From Paenibacillus segetis (GTDB lineage: Bacteria > Bacillota > Bacilli > Paenibacillales > Paenibacillaceae): a DNA stretch of 64,000 bases. A program made the position numbers and the translations under genes. Below are positions 53,199 through 61,415 of this stretch, in pieces (position 1 is the stretch's first letter; the number at the start of each line of letters is the position of its first letter). The notes below the pieces were generated by a model. That model was not told where the DNA came from, made no database searches, and was given only the letters and a program-made list of their open reading frames with translations. Location of the stretch: contig NZ_BMFT01000001.1 of the NCBI RefSeq assembly GCF_014639155.1, positions 1,240,001 to 1,304,000 of the forward strand, read 5' to 3'.

Positions 53199-53882
53199 GT
53201 GAGGAATAAAAAATGGGGTCCCTTTTTATTGTTGGGAGCGGTTGTAATTGTTATGCTGCTCATTGGATTCCTGCTAGTGAATAAGTCTACAAATGACAAA
53301 GAGAAAGCGGAAGTAAATTCTCCAGTGAATACTTTAAATGAACAGAGATTAATAGGATTTGAACCTGCGAAACAACCCTTTATCGGTGACCCTAAAGCTC
53401 CTATTGTGATCGTAGAATTTGCTGATTACAAATGTCCTTATTGCAAACAATGGACAGAAGAGGTAGTCCCCGAACTAAAGAAGGAATACTTAGATACAGG
53501 CAAAGCAGTTCTATATTATGTAGATCTTCCTTTCCTTGCCCCGGATTCCACGCTTGCTGCCCTTGCTGGAGAGACCTTATATCAGCAGAGTCAGGAATAT
53601 TTCTGGACTTATTACAAAGCGATGATGAAAAATCAAGGTGATCATGCTGAGACTTGGGCTACCAAGGAGTTTATTATGAATTTGGTGCAGAGCAATCTTC
53701 CCAGTGTTGATATGAAGCAGTTTGAGAAAGAGTTGGACAGCCAAAAATATATCGAAAATGTGAATAATGACATCCAGATCGCTAATGATTCCAAGGTTGA
53801 AGGAACGCCTACGGTATTTGTGAACGGGGTATCGGTAGAGGATGTCTCATTTGCAGGAATAAAGGCCTTTATTGAGAAGTAA
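53199..53882 (+). CDS. Membrane-anchored DsbA-family thiol oxidoreductase
   Basis: A 227-residue thioredoxin-fold protein anchored by an N-terminal helix (about 7-27). The active site is FADYKCPYCKQWTEEV (Cys79 and Cys82), followed by the inserted helical domain and the cis-Pro loop VEGTPTVFVNG. This matches BdbD-like proteins, which oxidise cysteines in exported proteins. A CPYC site as in BdbD/DsbA fits an oxidase, though disulfide exchange roles cannot be excluded. It starts at GTG after GGGGGAG. No bdbC-like partner is adjacent. Confidence 0.88.
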   Translation: MRNKKWGPFLLLGAVVIVMLLIGFLLVNKSTNDKEKAEVNSPVNTLNEQRLIGFEPAKQPFIGDPKAPIVIVEFADYKCPYCKQWTEEVVPELKKEYLDTGKAVLYYVDLPFLAPDSTLAALAGETLYQQSQEYFWTYYKAMMKNQGDHAETWATKEFIMNLVQSNLPSVDMKQFEKELDSQKYIENVNNDIQIANDSKVEGTPTVFVNGVSVEDVSFAGIKAFIEK

Positions 53883-53894
53883 TGATGATCAGCG

Positions 53895-53930
53895 CAGCAT
53901 ACCGGGGTCAAGGGTGTGCTGTTCTTTTTT
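53895..53930 (+). terminator. Terminator after the DsbA-like gene
   Basis: Stem CAGCATACC / GGTGTGCTG (one G-U pair) with a 9-base loop, followed by TTCTTTTTT. Confidence 0.87.
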
Positions 53931-54009
53931 AACGTATTTTTTGATATGATAATCATGGATTGCCTCGTAAAAAGAACAACTGATGTAATACGTATAGGAG
54001 GAGTACTAC

Positions 54010-54684
54010 ATGAACGCAAAACAAGCGGCGGGATACCGTGCTGCTGAATGGGTAAAAGATGGAATGACAATTGGTCTAGGGACAGGCTCTACTGCTTACT
54101 ATGCGATTGAGAAGATTGGAGAAATGGTAAGTCAAGGACTTCGTATTCGTGCCATTGCTACTTCGAATGCTTCGGAAGAGCTTGCTAAGAAATATAACAT
54201 ACCGCTCATTACCGCAGCGGAAGTGGATCATTTGGATCTGGCCATTGATGGTGCAGATGAGGTTGATCCGGAAATGGCATTGATTAAAGGTGGAGGTGGA
54301 GCTTTGCTTCGTGAGAAGCTGGTTGCCATCCATAGCGATAAGTTTATTGTCATAGCGGATAGTGGTAAGAAGGTTTCTAGTCTAGGACAATTTAAACTTC
54401 CTATTGAAATCGTGCCTTTTACCTATGAATGGACACTCAAATTATTGGAAAGTAAATATGATGTTCCATTTGAATTAAGAAAAAATGGTGATGAGCTTTA
54501 TGTAACGGATAATGGTAATTTCATTGTGGATGCTGCTTTTGGAGTGATTGAATCACCGGCGACACTTGCTGAAGAACTTAAGGCGTTAACTGGGGTTGTG
54601 GAGCATGGTCTATTCGTGGGAATTACGGATACGGTAATTATCGGTTATGAAGATGGACGTACAGAACTCATTGAGAAAAAATAA
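54010..54684 (+). CDS. rpiA: Ribose-5-phosphate isomerase A
   Basis: A 224-residue enzyme that interconverts ribose 5-phosphate and ribulose 5-phosphate in the pentose phosphate pathway. RpiA motifs are all present: GMTIGLGTGSTAYYAIEKIG (phosphate site), AIDGADEVDPEMALIKGGGGALLREK (with the catalytic Asp and Lys region), VIADSGKKV, and the C-terminal VEHGLFVG. AGGAGGAG precedes the start. It is monocistronic, with a strong terminator. Confidence 0.95.
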   Translation: MNAKQAAGYRAAEWVKDGMTIGLGTGSTAYYAIEKIGEMVSQGLRIRAIATSNASEELAKKYNIPLITAAEVDHLDLAIDGADEVDPEMALIKGGGGALLREKLVAIHSDKFIVIADSGKKVSSLGQFKLPIEIVPFTYEWTLKLLESKYDVPFELRKNGDELYVTDNGNFIVDAAFGVIESPATLAEELKALTGVVEHGLFVGITDTVIIGYEDGRTELIEKK

Positions 54685-54688
54685 GTTA

Positions 54689-54728
54689 AACAGTACGTTG
54701 AGGATATCTCAGCGTACTGTTTTTTTTA
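54689..54728. terminator. Terminator after rpiA
   Basis: Stem AACAGTACGTTGAG / CTCAGCGTACTGTT with one wobble, followed by seven Ts; it also fits the convergent gene. Confidence 0.92.
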
Positions 54729-54740
54729 TGTGGAGTTGTT

Positions 54741-55100
54741 CTATTCCTCGAACCACAATTCTTCTAGACTAAAATAGTCATTCTTAATTTGACGTGAAAT
54801 AGAGATCCTTTCCAGTTTAAGCTCCCACATTTGTTCTAATAATTGTTGTTTATGATCTTCGTCGCTTGTTTCGCGAATGGACATATATAATTCCAGCATC
54901 GTGGAATTGATTTGATCAAAACGTTCCCAAAGCTCTTCATTAGTACCGGATGGTTCTATAGAATCCTCCGGTGAAATTAGTTTACTCAAGATCTCTACAA
55001 TGTCTTCTTGCCAAGCTGTATCACCCATTTGTTTGGCATAGTTCAACAAGTCTAGATAATCGTTAATTTTCTCGGAATGGTTGTGAAGTGTTTGATTCAT
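54741..55100 (-). CDS. Small acidic helical protein of unknown function
   Basis: A 119-residue protein. The start at 55100 follows AAAGGTGATGAG; upstream in-frame codons run through the neighbouring promoter region and are spurious. It is acidic and helical (KINDYLDLLNYAKQMGDTAWQEDIVEIL, then LLEQMWELKLERISISRQIKNDYFSLEELW), with no membrane segment and no known domain that I recognise. Helix pairs of this kind are seen in small Bacillales proteins of unknown role. It is divergent from the GNAT gene at 55270 and convergent with rpiA. Confidence 0.72.
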   Translation of the reverse strand: MNQTLHNHSEKINDYLDLLNYAKQMGDTAWQEDIVEILSKLISPEDSIEPSGTNEELWERFDQINSTMLELYMSIRETSDEDHKQQLLEQMWELKLERISISRQIKNDYFSLEELWFEE

Positions 55101-55269
55101 AATCTCATCACCTTTATTTTTTATCCTTGTATACCGATTATTATAATCGGGATTAAATAAAAAGCAAGAGATTTTTATCGAATAAGTGGAGTTTAATGTA
55201 CTTTTATGATAAAGTGTCATGCGAACGTATTGAATTAAAGAGTTACCTAAAGTTGAAAGGAGTGATAAA

Positions 55270-55710
55270 TTGCTAACACTTGTGACTTCAAAAGTTGATG
55301 CATCGCCAGTTAAAGAGCTTCTGGAATCCGCAGTATTCTCTGATCCAGAAGCATTGGAACAAGCGATCAAACTATATAGTTCGAACGGAGAGTATGAGCT
55401 GTATGCGTATGTTGATGAGGATGAGTATGTTGGTCTTATCGGTGGACGTATGAATAGCGACCATCAGTTAGAAATTATTCATCTTGCTGTTCGTCCAGAA
55501 GATCGGATGAAAGGATATGGACGAGGCTTAATTGTTGAAATGATCCTACAGAAGCAACCAACGTCAGTCTTTACGGTTACGGATGAAGAGGGAGCCGAGT
55601 TCTTCCGCAATGTGGGATTTCAAGTTATGGGATTCGAATCTAATGAGGGTGGCTTAGAACAATTCCGCTGTTTTTATGAGGTTGATGATGAAGAAGAAGC
55701 AGAAGAATAA
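55270..55710 (+). CDS. GNAT-family N-acetyltransferase
   Basis: A 146-residue acetyltransferase starting at TTG behind AAAGGAGTG. The GNAT core shows YELYAYVDEDEYVGLIGGRM, the acetyl-CoA motif IIHLAVRPEDRMKGYGRGLIVEMI and the C-terminal GAEFFRNVGFQVMGFE. An acidic tail (VDDEEEAEE) ends the protein. The substrate is unknown. It is followed by a bidirectional terminator. Confidence 0.84.
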   Translation: MLTLVTSKVDASPVKELLESAVFSDPEALEQAIKLYSSNGEYELYAYVDEDEYVGLIGGRMNSDHQLEIIHLAVRPEDRMKGYGRGLIVEMILQKQPTSVFTVTDEEGAEFFRNVGFQVMGFESNEGGLEQFRCFYEVDDEEEAEE

Positions 55711-55727
55711 TCAACGAAATGAATAAA

Positions 55728-55770
55728 AAATACCGTCAATTTCCTCAATAGGGGTTGACGGTATTTTTAT
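55728..55770. terminator. Bidirectional terminator
   Basis: Perfect 12-bp stem AAATACCGTCAA / TTGACGGTATTT with a 15-base loop between convergent genes. Confidence 0.9.
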
Positions 55771-56444
55771 TATAAAGTTGAACGTTTGAAGAAACTACGT
55801 AGAGCCCACTTGCGCTCGTGACGTTTCTTGTATTTTGGTAGGGTACGGTAGATGGCGATCGATTCATCGAATGCACGCTTTGCTTCGACTTTCTGACCAA
55901 GCGATTGGTACAGTACACCGAGCAAATAAAATGCTTCACTGGAAGAGGATTGAATTTCCCCGAATCTAGCAGCGTAATGTAATGCTTTCTGAGGATCAAT
56001 CGTTCGATAAGCAGAGGCGAGATGGACATAAGGCTGACCGTATCTGACACGTTCATTTAAATGAAGCGCGCGTAGGATATATTCCTCACCTTCTTCGATT
56101 CGTCCTAAGCCTAGAACGGCGGTTCCAAGATCGTTCCAATACTCGGCTGACGATTCTGAGGAAGATTGAACCTCCTGTAAGAGATCATAGGCTTCAGAAA
56201 ATTTACGTCTTTCAAGTAGTAATCGTGCAAGTTCACGTTTGGAAGAGACATCAAAATGATTCACAGATATCTGCTGACGTAGTCGTGAGATGTTTCGGGA
56301 ACGACGAAATGGCTTAGAGATGCTGGGAAATATGCCGATAAAGCGTCGATCAATGAAATACACAATTACGAGTAGGATAAGTAGTGCAAGCAAGGGGCTA
56401 CCTGTTAGCCAGGATAAAAAAACTAGGATCATGAACTTACTCAT
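55770..56444 (-). CDS. Membrane-anchored TPR-repeat protein
   Basis: A 224-residue protein with an N-terminal membrane helix pair (about 1-34, including PLLALLILLVIVYFIDRRF) and a helical TPR array. Repeats are visible as AEYWNDLGTAVLGLGRIEEGEEYILRALHLN, QPYVHLASAYRTIDPQKALHYAARFGE and EAFYLLGVLYQSLGQKVEAKRAFDESIAIYR. TPR arrays bind other proteins; no partner can be named. The start at 56444 follows GGAGG; a GTG at 56456 overlaps that site. Confidence 0.82.
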   Translation of the reverse strand: MSKFMILVFLSWLTGSPLLALLILLVIVYFIDRRFIGIFPSISKPFRRSRNISRLRQQISVNHFDVSSKRELARLLLERRKFSEAYDLLQEVQSSSESSAEYWNDLGTAVLGLGRIEEGEEYILRALHLNERVRYGQPYVHLASAYRTIDPQKALHYAARFGEIQSSSSEAFYLLGVLYQSLGQKVEAKRAFDESIAIYRTLPKYKKRHERKWALRSFFKRSTL

Positions 56445-56587
56445 TTTATCCTCCACTTTTCATTAATATTAATCATTATAACACAGCAAAAATGACTAGA
56501 GTATATATCGGATGGGAGCACTTTTGAACCGAAGCAACAAATGTGGTATTTTCGAATAAATAGAAATGACCTAGGAGAGAATCCATT

Positions 56588-57184
56588 ATGAATGAATCAA
56601 TTCGTTTACATCAACAAATTGAATTTATACGAGAAATCGATAAGCTTAAAGCTGTCTTACGTCAATCCCTGCTCATGGATGCTTCGAGGCAAGAAAATGA
56701 TGCTGAGCATACTTGGCACCTAGCTGTCATGGCAATGATTATGCTGGAATATGCAGCAGAACCTCGTCCAGATCTGACAAAAGTGATTAAAATGTTGCTT
56801 ATTCATGACATTGTTGAAATTGATGCAGGCGATACGTTTGCGTATGACGAGGCAGGGCATAATGATAAGTTTCAACGAGAGCAACTGGCGGCTAATCGCA
56901 TTTTTGGACTGCTTCCAAGTGATCAAGGAGATGAGCTGATGTCGCTTTGGCTGGAATTTGAAGCAGGGGAGACTATGGAGTCGCGATATGCGGCCACGAT
57001 TGATCGCCTGCAACCATTGTTACACAATTACTATACGTGCGGAGCATCTTGGCGTAAACATGGTGTCAGAAGCTCTCAGGTGCTGAAACGGATAACCCAA
57101 ATGGCCATCCCTGCACCAGCACTGCATGATTACGCTGTATGGCTTGTTGGTGATGCTGTTGCAAAAGGATATTTAGCGGAGTAG
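56588..57184 (+). CDS. HD-domain metal-dependent phosphohydrolase (YfbR-like)
   Basis: A 198-residue hydrolase of the HD superfamily. The metal-binding residues lie in NDAEHTWHLAVMAMIMLEY (first His), MLLIHDIVEIDAGDTFAYD (the His-Asp pair) and a later Asp in AATIDRLQPLLHNY. This fits 5'-deoxynucleotidases of the YfbR/YqeK-like HD_3 group. The exact substrate is uncertain. It is preceded by TAGGAGAG and precedes gpmA by 75 bases. Confidence 0.85.
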   Translation: MNESIRLHQQIEFIREIDKLKAVLRQSLLMDASRQENDAEHTWHLAVMAMIMLEYAAEPRPDLTKVIKMLLIHDIVEIDAGDTFAYDEAGHNDKFQREQLAANRIFGLLPSDQGDELMSLWLEFEAGETMESRYAATIDRLQPLLHNYYTCGASWRKHGVRSSQVLKRITQMAIPAPALHDYAVWLVGDAVAKGYLAE

Positions 57185-57259
57185 GATCGCTTATGAGGGT
57201 GTAATTTCGTGCAATTTAGGGTGCATACAAATAAACGTAGTAGAAGGGAATGATCTTGA

Positions 57260-58009
57260 ATGTATAAATTAGTGCTTGTAAGACATGGAGAAAGCGAATG
57301 GAACAAATCGAATCTTTTTACCGGCTGGACAGATGTTGATTTGTCTGAAAAAGGCGTTGAAGAAGCAATGGCAGCAGGTAAGCTGCTTAAAGAGGAGAAT
57401 TTAGTGTTTGATGTTGCTTATACTTCTTACTTGAGACGTGCGATCAAAACATTACATTACATCCTTGATACTATGAATTTATTATGGATTCCTACCTATA
57501 AGACATGGCAACTTAATGAACGTCATTATGGTGCGCTACAAGGATTAAGTAAGCTGACTACTGCACAGAAATATGGTGATGAACAAGTTAGACTGTGGCG
57601 TAGAAGTTACGATGTATTGCCTCCGGCACTAACGAAGGACGATGAACGATATCCTCGCAATGAAGATAAGTACCGAGATGTTCCTGATCAGTTGATTCCG
57701 CTAGCTGAGAGCCTTAAGGAAACGGTTGTCCGAGTACAGGATTATTGGGAGAAGGAGATCGCTCCTCAGATCATGAATGGCAAGCATGTCATTATTTCAG
57801 CTCACGGTAATAGTTTGAGAGCCTTGATTAAATACTTGGACAATTTGAGCAATGAGGAGATTATTGATCTTAATATTCCAACCGGAATTCCTTTGGTATA
57901 TACCTTAGACGAACAACTACATCCTATTGAGAAATATTATCTTGGTAGTGAGGAACATATCCAGCACAAATTAGAGCAAGTAGCTCATCCCGATACCATT
58001 ATGGAATAA
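57260..58009 (+). CDS. gpmA: 2,3-bisphosphoglycerate-dependent phosphoglycerate mutase
   Basis: A 249-residue glycolytic enzyme that interconverts 3- and 2-phosphoglycerate through a phosphohistidine. The phosphohistidine motif is [54 protein letters not shown] and [17 protein letters not shown] (second His) follow. Length 249 is exactly the dPGM type. Such species often also have the cofactor-independent enzyme. AGAAGGGA lies upstream. Confidence 0.94.
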   Translation: MYKLVLVRHGESEWNKSNLFTGWTDVDLSEKGVEEAMAAGKLLKEENLVFDVAYTSYLRRAIKTLHYILDTMNLLWIPTYKTWQLNERHYGALQGLSKLTTAQKYGDEQVRLWRRSYDVLPPALTKDDERYPRNEDKYRDVPDQLIPLAESLKETVVRVQDYWEKEIAPQIMNGKHVIISAHGNSLRALIKYLDNLSNEEIIDLNIPTGIPLVYTLDEQLHPIEKYYLGSEEHIQHKLEQVAHPDTIME

Positions 58010-58075
58010 AAAATAGGGCAAGATGTACAAACCCTCATTCTCGCATTTTCATTTCTTATAATGGAGGTGATGAGA

Positions 58076-58789
58076 ATGAATAGCGATGCGTTTATCGCCA
58101 AACTAGCACCATCCGCTGTTAGCCAATGGCTGGATAGCGGCATTTCTGCAGCCTTAACCATCGCTCAAGGCGCTTTGGAATCCAATTGGGGCGCCAGCGG
58201 TCTGACCGTGAAGGGAAATAATCTGTTTGGTATTAAAGGTAAAGGTTCTGCAGGGAGTATCATCATGCCTACTACCGAATATGTGGCGGGGAAGCCGATA
58301 AAAGTAAACGCTGCTTTCTGCAAGTATACGTCTTGGGATGAATCTGTAGCAGATCATACTCGATTTTTAAAAGGTAAGCGTTATGCCAATCTTTTAGGAA
58401 AAAGTGGTAAAGAAGCAGCAAAGGTGGTTGCAGCCGCTGGCTATGCTACCGATCCTAGCTATGCTAATAAGCTGATTGCTCTGATGGACAGGTATAATCT
58501 CTATCAATATGATGAGGAGAGAGGAGATGAGCCTATGACGGCAGATGAGAAGAGGCAGTTCCAAGCTTTACAAGATTTAGTGAAGAATCAATCTGATCGG
58601 ATCGCGCAATTAGAGAAGAGTAATGACATGAGCTTACCGGATTGGGCGAAAGATGCTGTTACGGCAGCCGTGAATTTCGACACAAAAAACCCGATTATTA
58701 ACACACCGAATAGAGAAAGTCTCCCTTTTTACCGTTTGGTTACGGTTTTATATCGCTTGGGACTCTTCAATAAACCAAAAGCGAGCTAA
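58076..58789 (+). CDS. Glucosaminidase (peptidoglycan hydrolase, FlgJ-like domain)
   Basis: A 237-residue protein with an N-terminal glucosaminidase domain (about 1-145): SDAFIAKLAPSAVSQWLDSGISAALTIAQGALESNWGASGL carries the catalytic Glu, then NNLFGIKGKG, YTSWDESVADHTRFLKGKRYANLL and AGYATDPSYANKLIALMDRYNL. The C-terminal part (160-237) has a short coiled coil and a DWAKDAVTAAVNFD segment like phage-lysin tails. No signal peptide is seen, so it may be released by a holin or act in an unusual way. The start is fixed by GGAGGTGATG at 58063-58072. Confidence 0.85.
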   Translation: MNSDAFIAKLAPSAVSQWLDSGISAALTIAQGALESNWGASGLTVKGNNLFGIKGKGSAGSIIMPTTEYVAGKPIKVNAAFCKYTSWDESVADHTRFLKGKRYANLLGKSGKEAAKVVAAAGYATDPSYANKLIALMDRYNLYQYDEERGDEPMTADEKRQFQALQDLVKNQSDRIAQLEKSNDMSLPDWAKDAVTAAVNFDTKNPIINTPNRESLPFYRLVTVLYRLGLFNKPKAS

Positions 58790-58882
58790 ACTCTATTTTT
58801 TAATCATATTTTCATATTAGTGTAATCTAATTTTAATATTAAGAGTCTATTATTGAGTTACCCCCTTTTGAATATATTTGAG

Positions 58883-58915
58883 AATACCTTGTCGTGATAG
58901 ACAAGGTATTTTGTT
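58883..58915 (+). terminator. Terminator after the glucosaminidase gene
   Basis: Perfect 11-bp stem AATACCTTGTC / GACAAGGTATT with a 6-base loop, followed by TTGTTGTT. Confidence 0.85.
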
Positions 58916-58980
58916 GTTCTAAGAAGAATATAATAATTGGGACAAATATAAGTAGTAAATTGAAGTGAGGTGTTAGCTGT

Positions 58981-59160
58981 ATGAGCGAGGATAATAAAAG
59001 GATTCAGCAGCTTGAAGAGCGGATAGCTGCCTTGGAAGCGAACTCCAAGCAGCACAAAAAGCAGGATGATACCGTTCGGACCATTCTTTATGTTGTGTTA
59101 GGTTTCTTTGCTGTTATGTTTATTATCGGAATTATACAGTTCATATCTGGCGGCCACTAA
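58981..59160 (+). CDS. Small coiled-coil membrane protein
   Basis: A 59-residue protein: a heptad-like helix (EDNKRIQQLEERIAALEANS), then one membrane helix (TILYVVLGFFAVMFIIGIIQFI) and a short end. GTGAGGTG lies eight bases before the ATG. The function is unknown; the layout resembles small membrane regulators or scaffold proteins of Bacillales. Its TAA stop overlaps the stop of the convergent Spo0E-like gene. Confidence 0.72.
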   Translation: MSEDNKRIQQLEERIAALEANSKQHKKQDDTVRTILYVVLGFFAVMFIIGIIQFISGGH

Positions 59161-59336
59161 CTAGGATCATTCTTGGATTTGATCTGCATTAGCCGATAAT
59201 ACTCATTTAGGACCGCGTCTAACATTTGACTGGCAATAATAACTTCAGGATCAGTGAAATTTTTGTTTTGGTGTAAATCATTTAATTGTTGACGTAATTG
59301 TTCAATTTGGATGAGTAATTGCTTGAGTTGATCCAT
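59157..59336 (-). CDS. Spo0E-like aspartyl-phosphate phosphatase
   Basis: A 59-residue protein of the Spo0E family. The start follows AAGGAGGTAG. The family layout is complete: a first helix (MDQLKQLLIQIEQLRQQLNDLHQN) and, in the second helix, the signature SQMLDAVLNEYYRLM (SxxLDxxLNxY). Spo0E proteins remove phosphate from Spo0A and delay sporulation. A hairpin TACGGG / CCCGTA lies just before its ribosome binding site on the reverse strand. Confidence 0.85.
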   Translation of the reverse strand: MDQLKQLLIQIEQLRQQLNDLHQNKNFTDPEVIIASQMLDAVLNEYYRLMQIKSKNDPS

Positions 59337-59533
59337 TTTTGCTACCTCCTTACGGGTTGTTTGAAGTATTCCCGTAGAGAGATAAAAATATGATTATTAG
59401 ACCCTGTGTTTACATTCGCTTATTCTGATGGATGCTTTTAGGTAAAAAATGATAATAGTTTTATTTTACATATAGGAATGATGATATTAATGCTACGATA
59501 AATGGAAAAGACGATTTGAAAAGGGGATTTTAT

Positions 59534-60475
59534 TTGAATAAATCAATTGACCAGTTACATGAACAACAAATCCGTAATTTTCAACAAGAGGATATGCCCT
59601 TACTTGGTGAATTATACAACGCAGTAACCTCAAGGGAAAACGCGGTATTTTGGTGGGTTGGTGATCAAGATAACTGGGTTAATGTATATTGTGCATCTGA
59701 GAATGGCAAAATGGTGGCTAAAGGGCAAGTTAGTATTATTAATATTGTTCCACCTGGTCGTTCTACCGACAGCAAGCATTCAATCTATGTTAATTTAAAA
59801 ACGATTCCCGAAAGAGAATATGACTTTATCTTGATGGAACAAGTCTATCAATATCTTTATTCGCGTGCTTTGCATTTAAAAGAGTCTTTATCAAAGGATT
59901 ATGAAACCATACTTTGTGTGGGGAATAATTTATCAGAGATTGCCAACAATCAATATTTCAATAATGAAAAGGGTTTCCAACATTTGAACAGCCTGTATAC
60001 AATGGAACGCAATTTAAGTGATCTGATCCCAACGCTACAATTGAGTGAAGATCTTCATTTGATGAACTGGAAGATGCAAACTCCTAGTGAAGAACAAGAG
60101 TATTTGGAGCTAGATGCGGAGATTTGGCCAGATACACCACTAGGATTTGAAAGGTTGTCCGAGTATAAGGGAAATCCACTTTGGACAGCCATAGTTGTTC
60201 GTGAAGTCACTTCCTCTACGATTGTGGGCAGCTTAATGGTATGGCAGGAAGAAGATAACGGGGTTATTGAAGATGTATTTGTACGTGAACCCTGGAGACA
60301 TCGTGGAGTTGCGAAATATATGCTTATAACCGCGTTGAATTATTTGAAGGATCATGAACAACAATCCGTTAGATTAATGGCTTTAACTACCAATGACTCC
60401 GCTTTATCATTGTATGAATCCGTTGGTTTTGTAAGGGTCAAAGAAGAAATAAGATATTTTACAGAGCTTAGATAG
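59534..60475 (+). CDS. GNAT-family acetyltransferase, two-lobed
   Basis: A 313-residue protein starting at TTG behind AAGGGGA; an in-frame ATG-like start at 59516 would precede that site. The N-terminal half (about 1-170) has a weak acetyltransferase-like pattern (EDMPLLGELYNAVTSRENAVFWWV and KMVAKGQVSIINIVPPG). The C-terminal half has the standard acetyl-CoA site (GVIEDVFVREPWRHRGVAKYMLITALNYL) and SALSLYESVGFVRVKEEI. So it may be a tandem GNAT. The substrate is unknown. Confidence 0.8.
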   Translation: MNKSIDQLHEQQIRNFQQEDMPLLGELYNAVTSRENAVFWWVGDQDNWVNVYCASENGKMVAKGQVSIINIVPPGRSTDSKHSIYVNLKTIPEREYDFILMEQVYQYLYSRALHLKESLSKDYETILCVGNNLSEIANNQYFNNEKGFQHLNSLYTMERNLSDLIPTLQLSEDLHLMNWKMQTPSEEQEYLELDAEIWPDTPLGFERLSEYKGNPLWTAIVVREVTSSTIVGSLMVWQEEDNGVIEDVFVREPWRHRGVAKYMLITALNYLKDHEQQSVRLMALTTNDSALSLYESVGFVRVKEEIRYFTELR

Positions 60476-60502
60476 TAAATGCTAGGTTCTTGATAATACG
60501 GA

Positions 60503-60533
60503 GGAGGGATATGATTGTTCATATCCCTCCCCT
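60503..60533. terminator. Bidirectional terminator
   Basis: Perfect 11-bp stem GGAGGGATATG / CATATCCCTCC with loop ATTGTT, between the convergent GNAT and Sm-like genes. Confidence 0.85.
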
Positions 60534-60536
60534 TTG

Positions 60537-60833
60537 TTAGAAGAAAAATGGAAGCAAAAAGAGATCTCTAATTCCGAAAAAAGGGATACGGCGATGAAAA
60601 AATCGACGTCTTGGGAAAAATCCGGGGTGGAAACCAAATTGTCTATAAGTAGATTCCTGAGCAGGCATTCCAGTTAAGCGATCAATCATTTCATCACTTG
60701 GGATAGCAAGGGTAACATAATCTTGGTCTACGTGAGCGATAAACCCGTCATGCGCCTTACCATCTGTTGTTTGTATGCCAACGTACTTATTCATACAAGT
60801 CCAGCAAATCTGTTGATAATTATTAGGTTCCAT
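60537..60833 (-). CDS. Small Sm-like protein with an aromatic/basic tail
   Basis: A 98-residue protein whose core (VGIQTTDGKAHDGFIAHVDQDYVTLAIP, about 18-45) has the small beta-barrel pattern of Sm-like or DUF2642/YuzF proteins. Two Cys in ICWTCMN precede it and the tail is rich in Phe and Arg (FFPRRRFFHRRIPFFG). It is a paralogue of the 72-residue protein at 61006-61224 (CxxC/CMN then V..T..G..H.G.I..VD...V.L). AGGAGG is well placed. I infer a role in the spore coat from the company it keeps, not from the sequence. Confidence 0.65.
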   Translation of the reverse strand: MEPNNYQQICWTCMNKYVGIQTTDGKAHDGFIAHVDQDYVTLAIPSDEMIDRLTGMPAQESTYRQFGFHPGFFPRRRFFHRRIPFFGIRDLFLLPFFF

Positions 60834-60942
60834 CTCTTGATAACCTCCTAGGTAATTGTACTTAACACCAGTCTATGGATTTGAACCCATGACGCTCACG
60901 GCATTAGCCTATTTTTTTATTGCAGGGGCAATAAAGACAGAT

Positions 60943-60985
60943 AAAAGCACTTGTGAAGGTAGCCTTCACAAGTGCTTTTTCAAAA
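60943..60985. terminator. Terminator between two small reverse-strand genes
   Basis: A perfect 17-bp stem (AAAAGCACTTGTGAAGG and its complement) with loop TAG. On the reverse strand it ends in TTTTATCTG and serves the 61006-61224 gene. Confidence 0.9.
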
Positions 60986-61005
60986 TTGAAATTGTATATT
61001 CAGAA

Positions 61006-61224
61006 CTAAATTAAAGCTATGGCAAGCAACGTAAACAGACTTAACGTTAAAATCTCATTGCTCCCAAAAAATCCTGAAGTTAGTACTTCCCCTCTAGGAT
61101 CAGTTCTTAAATAAACATTATTTCTGTCTACATTCGTGATAATTCCTTCATGCGTTTCACCTTGGATCGTCAAAATACGGACTCTTCTGTTCATACAACG
61201 TAAGCAGTTAAAATATGCCTCCAC
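61006..61224 (-). CDS. Small Sm-like protein, paralogue of 60537-60833
   Basis: A 72-residue protein starting at GTG behind AAGGAGG. The core (VRILTIQGETHEGIITNVDRNNVYLR) matches the Sm-like pattern of its neighbour at 60537-60833, with the same CLRCMN lead. The tail is a hydrophobic stretch (ILTLSLFTLLAIALI) that may anchor it in a membrane. A sigma-K-like promoter (61248-61275) lies upstream. Confidence 0.62.
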   Translation of the reverse strand: MEAYFNCLRCMNRRVRILTIQGETHEGIITNVDRNNVYLRTDPRGEVLTSGFFGSNEILTLSLFTLLAIALI

Positions 61225-61247
61225 CTATACATTCCTCCTTTTCTTAT

Positions 61248-61275
61248 TAATTTATGGAGAAATGGATTAAGGGTA
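61248..61275 (-). promoter_or_regulatory. Candidate sigma-K promoter of the 72-residue Sm-like gene
   Basis: On the reverse strand, CATAAATTA (61248-61256) fits the sigma-K -10 CATAnnnTA, and TACC (61272-61275) fits the -35 ACC core, 15 bases apart. The ferritin-like gene has the same arrangement. Confidence 0.45.
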
Positions 61276-61415
61276 ACGGCTAAGTTACCTGGGGTATATT
61301 TAATGGTTGTTGGTCTGTGGAGTATACATAGATTCCGCCTAAAGCTTTTTGTAACAAAAAAAAGGATGAATGGCTTATTTGAGTAATATAAGCTTTTCAT
61401 CCAGTCCATCATGAT

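Noticed and set aside
55101..55370. N-terminal extension of the reverse gene at 54741
   Set aside because: The extension crosses the divergent promoter and start of the GNAT gene; a strong ribosome binding site marks the start at 55100.
61191..61412. 73-residue reverse frame between the Sm-like and ferritin-like genes
   Set aside because: It overlaps the promoter and start of the 61006-61224 gene in another frame and has no ribosome binding site or recognisable composition.
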